Assembly: GCF_004570575.1 (NCBI RefSeq)
Contig: NZ_SPPD01000004.1
Span: forward strand, 1-64,000
Direction of reading: 5' to 3'
From: Streptococcus cuniculi
Lineage (GTDB): Bacteria > Bacillota > Bacilli > Lactobacillales > Streptococcaceae
Length of the DNA: 64,000 nucleotides
This document shows positions 63,110 through 64,000 of the stretch, one piece after another (the first letter of the stretch is position 1; each line of letters starts with the position of its first letter). Below the pieces are notes generated by a model. The model made no database searches, was not told the DNA's origin, and saw only the letters and a program-made list of their open reading frames with translations. The translations under genes and the position numbers were made by a program.

Positions 63110-63934
63110 TTAGTCTACATAAACGCTTGATTGTTTATTCAACCAGCTATAGATGAGTCCGATGACCAGTCCGCCACCGACGTAGTTTCCAAGACCTGAG
63201 AAGAGGAAGTTGGATAGGACGGATAGGACGGTCATGCCTTCTACTGGACCACCTGTCGCGAAGATAGCGAGAGAGAAGGTCGAGAAGTTGGCAATCACGT
63301 GTTCATAGCCGAGGAAGGCAAAGATAAAGATGATGAAGATAACTCCGATTGCTTTTCCCGCATCGTCTTTCATTTTCAGAAAGGCAAAGACCGCAATGTT
63401 GACCACCATATTGGCGAAAATCCCTTCGATAAACTGGGTCAGAGGAGCTTTGGCGATTTTAGCAATCGTTCCTTGTACCAAGTAGCTATCAGCTGTTACA
63501 TGTCCGATTGAAAAAGGGACTGTCTGTGCAATGAGGAAGCAGACCAGCACTGCGCCAACAAAGTTAAAGAAGATACAAGTGGCTAAGATGTTTAATGCAG
63601 TCTTGGTCGGAATGACCTTACGGTAGATGGCGACCGTCATATACATCATATTAGAAGTGCCGAGCTCTGCATTCATATAGAGGATCATGAGCAGTCCCCA
63701 ACCAAACAGGAGACCGTAGCTGAATTTTCCAAGGCCTGCCGCCACATGCTCTAGCTTGTCTGCCGTGTAGAGCGAAATCGTAATTCCCAGCGCCAAGTAG
63801 ACACTGGCAAAAATAGAGCGTAGCGCATATGCCCAGTAGTTGCTCTCAATCAAAGCTGCTTTTTTCTTGATACTTTTATCAATCGTATACATCAATGTTT
63901 GCTCTTGTGTTGCCAAAATAGATACCTGCTTCAT
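63110..63934 (-). CDS. Formate/nitrite transporter family channel
   Basis: Up to 274 residues with six membrane helices (ALRSIFASVYLALGITISLYT; LLFGWGLLMILYMNAELGTSNMMYM; ILATCIFFNFVGAVLVCFLIAQTV; ...). The FNT fold moves formate or related monovalent anions. The start is unsure: ATG at 63934 has no ribosome site, while ATG at 63892 (MYTIDKSIKKKA) has a weak AAGAG. A Rex-like 18-bp site lies at 63941-63958, consistent with fermentation control. Confidence 0.87.
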   Translation of the reverse strand: MKQVSILATQEQTLMYTIDKSIKKKAALIESNYWAYALRSIFASVYLALGITISLYTADKLEHVAAGLGKFSYGLLFGWGLLMILYMNAELGTSNMMYMTVAIYRKVIPTKTALNILATCIFFNFVGAVLVCFLIAQTVPFSIGHVTADSYLVQGTIAKIAKAPLTQFIEGIFANMVVNIAVFAFLKMKDDAGKAIGVIFIIFIFAFLGYEHVIANFSTFSLAIFATGGPVEGMTVLSVLSNFLFSGLGNYVGGGLVIGLIYSWLNKQSSVYVD

Positions 63935-63940
63935 TTTTGT

Positions 63941-63958
63941 TTGATAATTTTATCACAA
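63941..63958. promoter_or_regulatory. Rex-like site upstream of the FNT channel gene
   Basis: TTGATA-ATTTTA-TCACAA has one perfect Rex half-site and 4 of 6 matches in the other; it also forms the palindrome TGATAA-TT-TTATCA. A leftward -10 (TATAGT, near 63964) is just upstream. Confidence 0.5.
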
Positions 63959-64000
63959 TCTATACTATACCAAAAAAAGCCAAAAAATGTAAGGGTTTTT

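Overview
The window is a low-GC Gram-positive chromosome segment from a streptococcus, most like Streptococcus suis. The evidence is the gene order (rarA, DUF3013, prmA, rsmE, relA, dtd, then a manganese-type regulator and ABC transporter, pepO, leuS, tadA, SRP RNA, hisS, adhE), LPXTG-anchored surface proteins, and BOX-like intergenic repeats. The species call is an inference from gene content; no search was run.

Layout. (1) 1-2145 is chromosomal flank: UDP-galactopyranose mutase (glf) and a RelB/RelE toxin-antitoxin pair. (2) 2146-32746 is a complete integrative and conjugative element (ICE) of about 30.6 kb, of the Tn916/ICESt3/ICEBs1 type. It sits in the 3' end of a tRNA-Lys(CTT) gene and is bounded by identical 55-bp direct repeats. 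(3) 32735-40900 holds tRNA-Lys, a probable 6S RNA, rarA, DUF3013, a truncated prmA copy, a NUDIX gene, intact prmA, rsmE, relA and dtd. (4) 40931-48119 holds a DtxR-type metalloregulator, a metal ABC transporter with a clear operator palindrome, pepO, a small membrane protein, and two long BOX-like repeat regions. (5) 48262-55103 holds leuS, a cystathionine-lyase-like gene, a polar amino acid (probably cystine) ABC transporter, tadA and SRP RNA. (6) 55104-64000 holds decayed IS and group II intron debris around rpmG, rpmF, a lipoprotein gene, hisS, adhE with several Rex-type boxes, and a formate/nitrite-family channel.

ICE logic. Integrase and a DUF771 protein (likely excisionase) lie next to the tRNA end. 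The transfer module runs rightwards: two DUF961 proteins, a TcpA-like coupling ATPase, oriT with a stem like that of ICEBs1, a MobT/Orf20 relaxase, a leading region with ArdA and small acidic proteins, then TcpC, TcpD, TcpE, TcpF (VirB4), TcpH (VirB6-like) and TcpG (cell-wall hydrolase). Control is probably by an ImmR-type repressor and ImmA-type protease, in an operon with an Mrr-like nuclease behind a promoter with two matching operator palindromes. Cargo is not antibiotic resistance. It is surface proteins (a SEC10/PgrA-like exclusion protein, an antigen I/II-like adhesin, and a Pro-rich LPXTG protein) plus several addiction modules: DinJ/YafQ, YefM/YoeB, an Fst-type I par locus with shared direct repeats, and a second 30-residue candidate type I toxin. 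A 0.5-kb hairpin-rich non-coding region at 6337-6870 is unexplained and may be a single-strand origin or a structured RNA.
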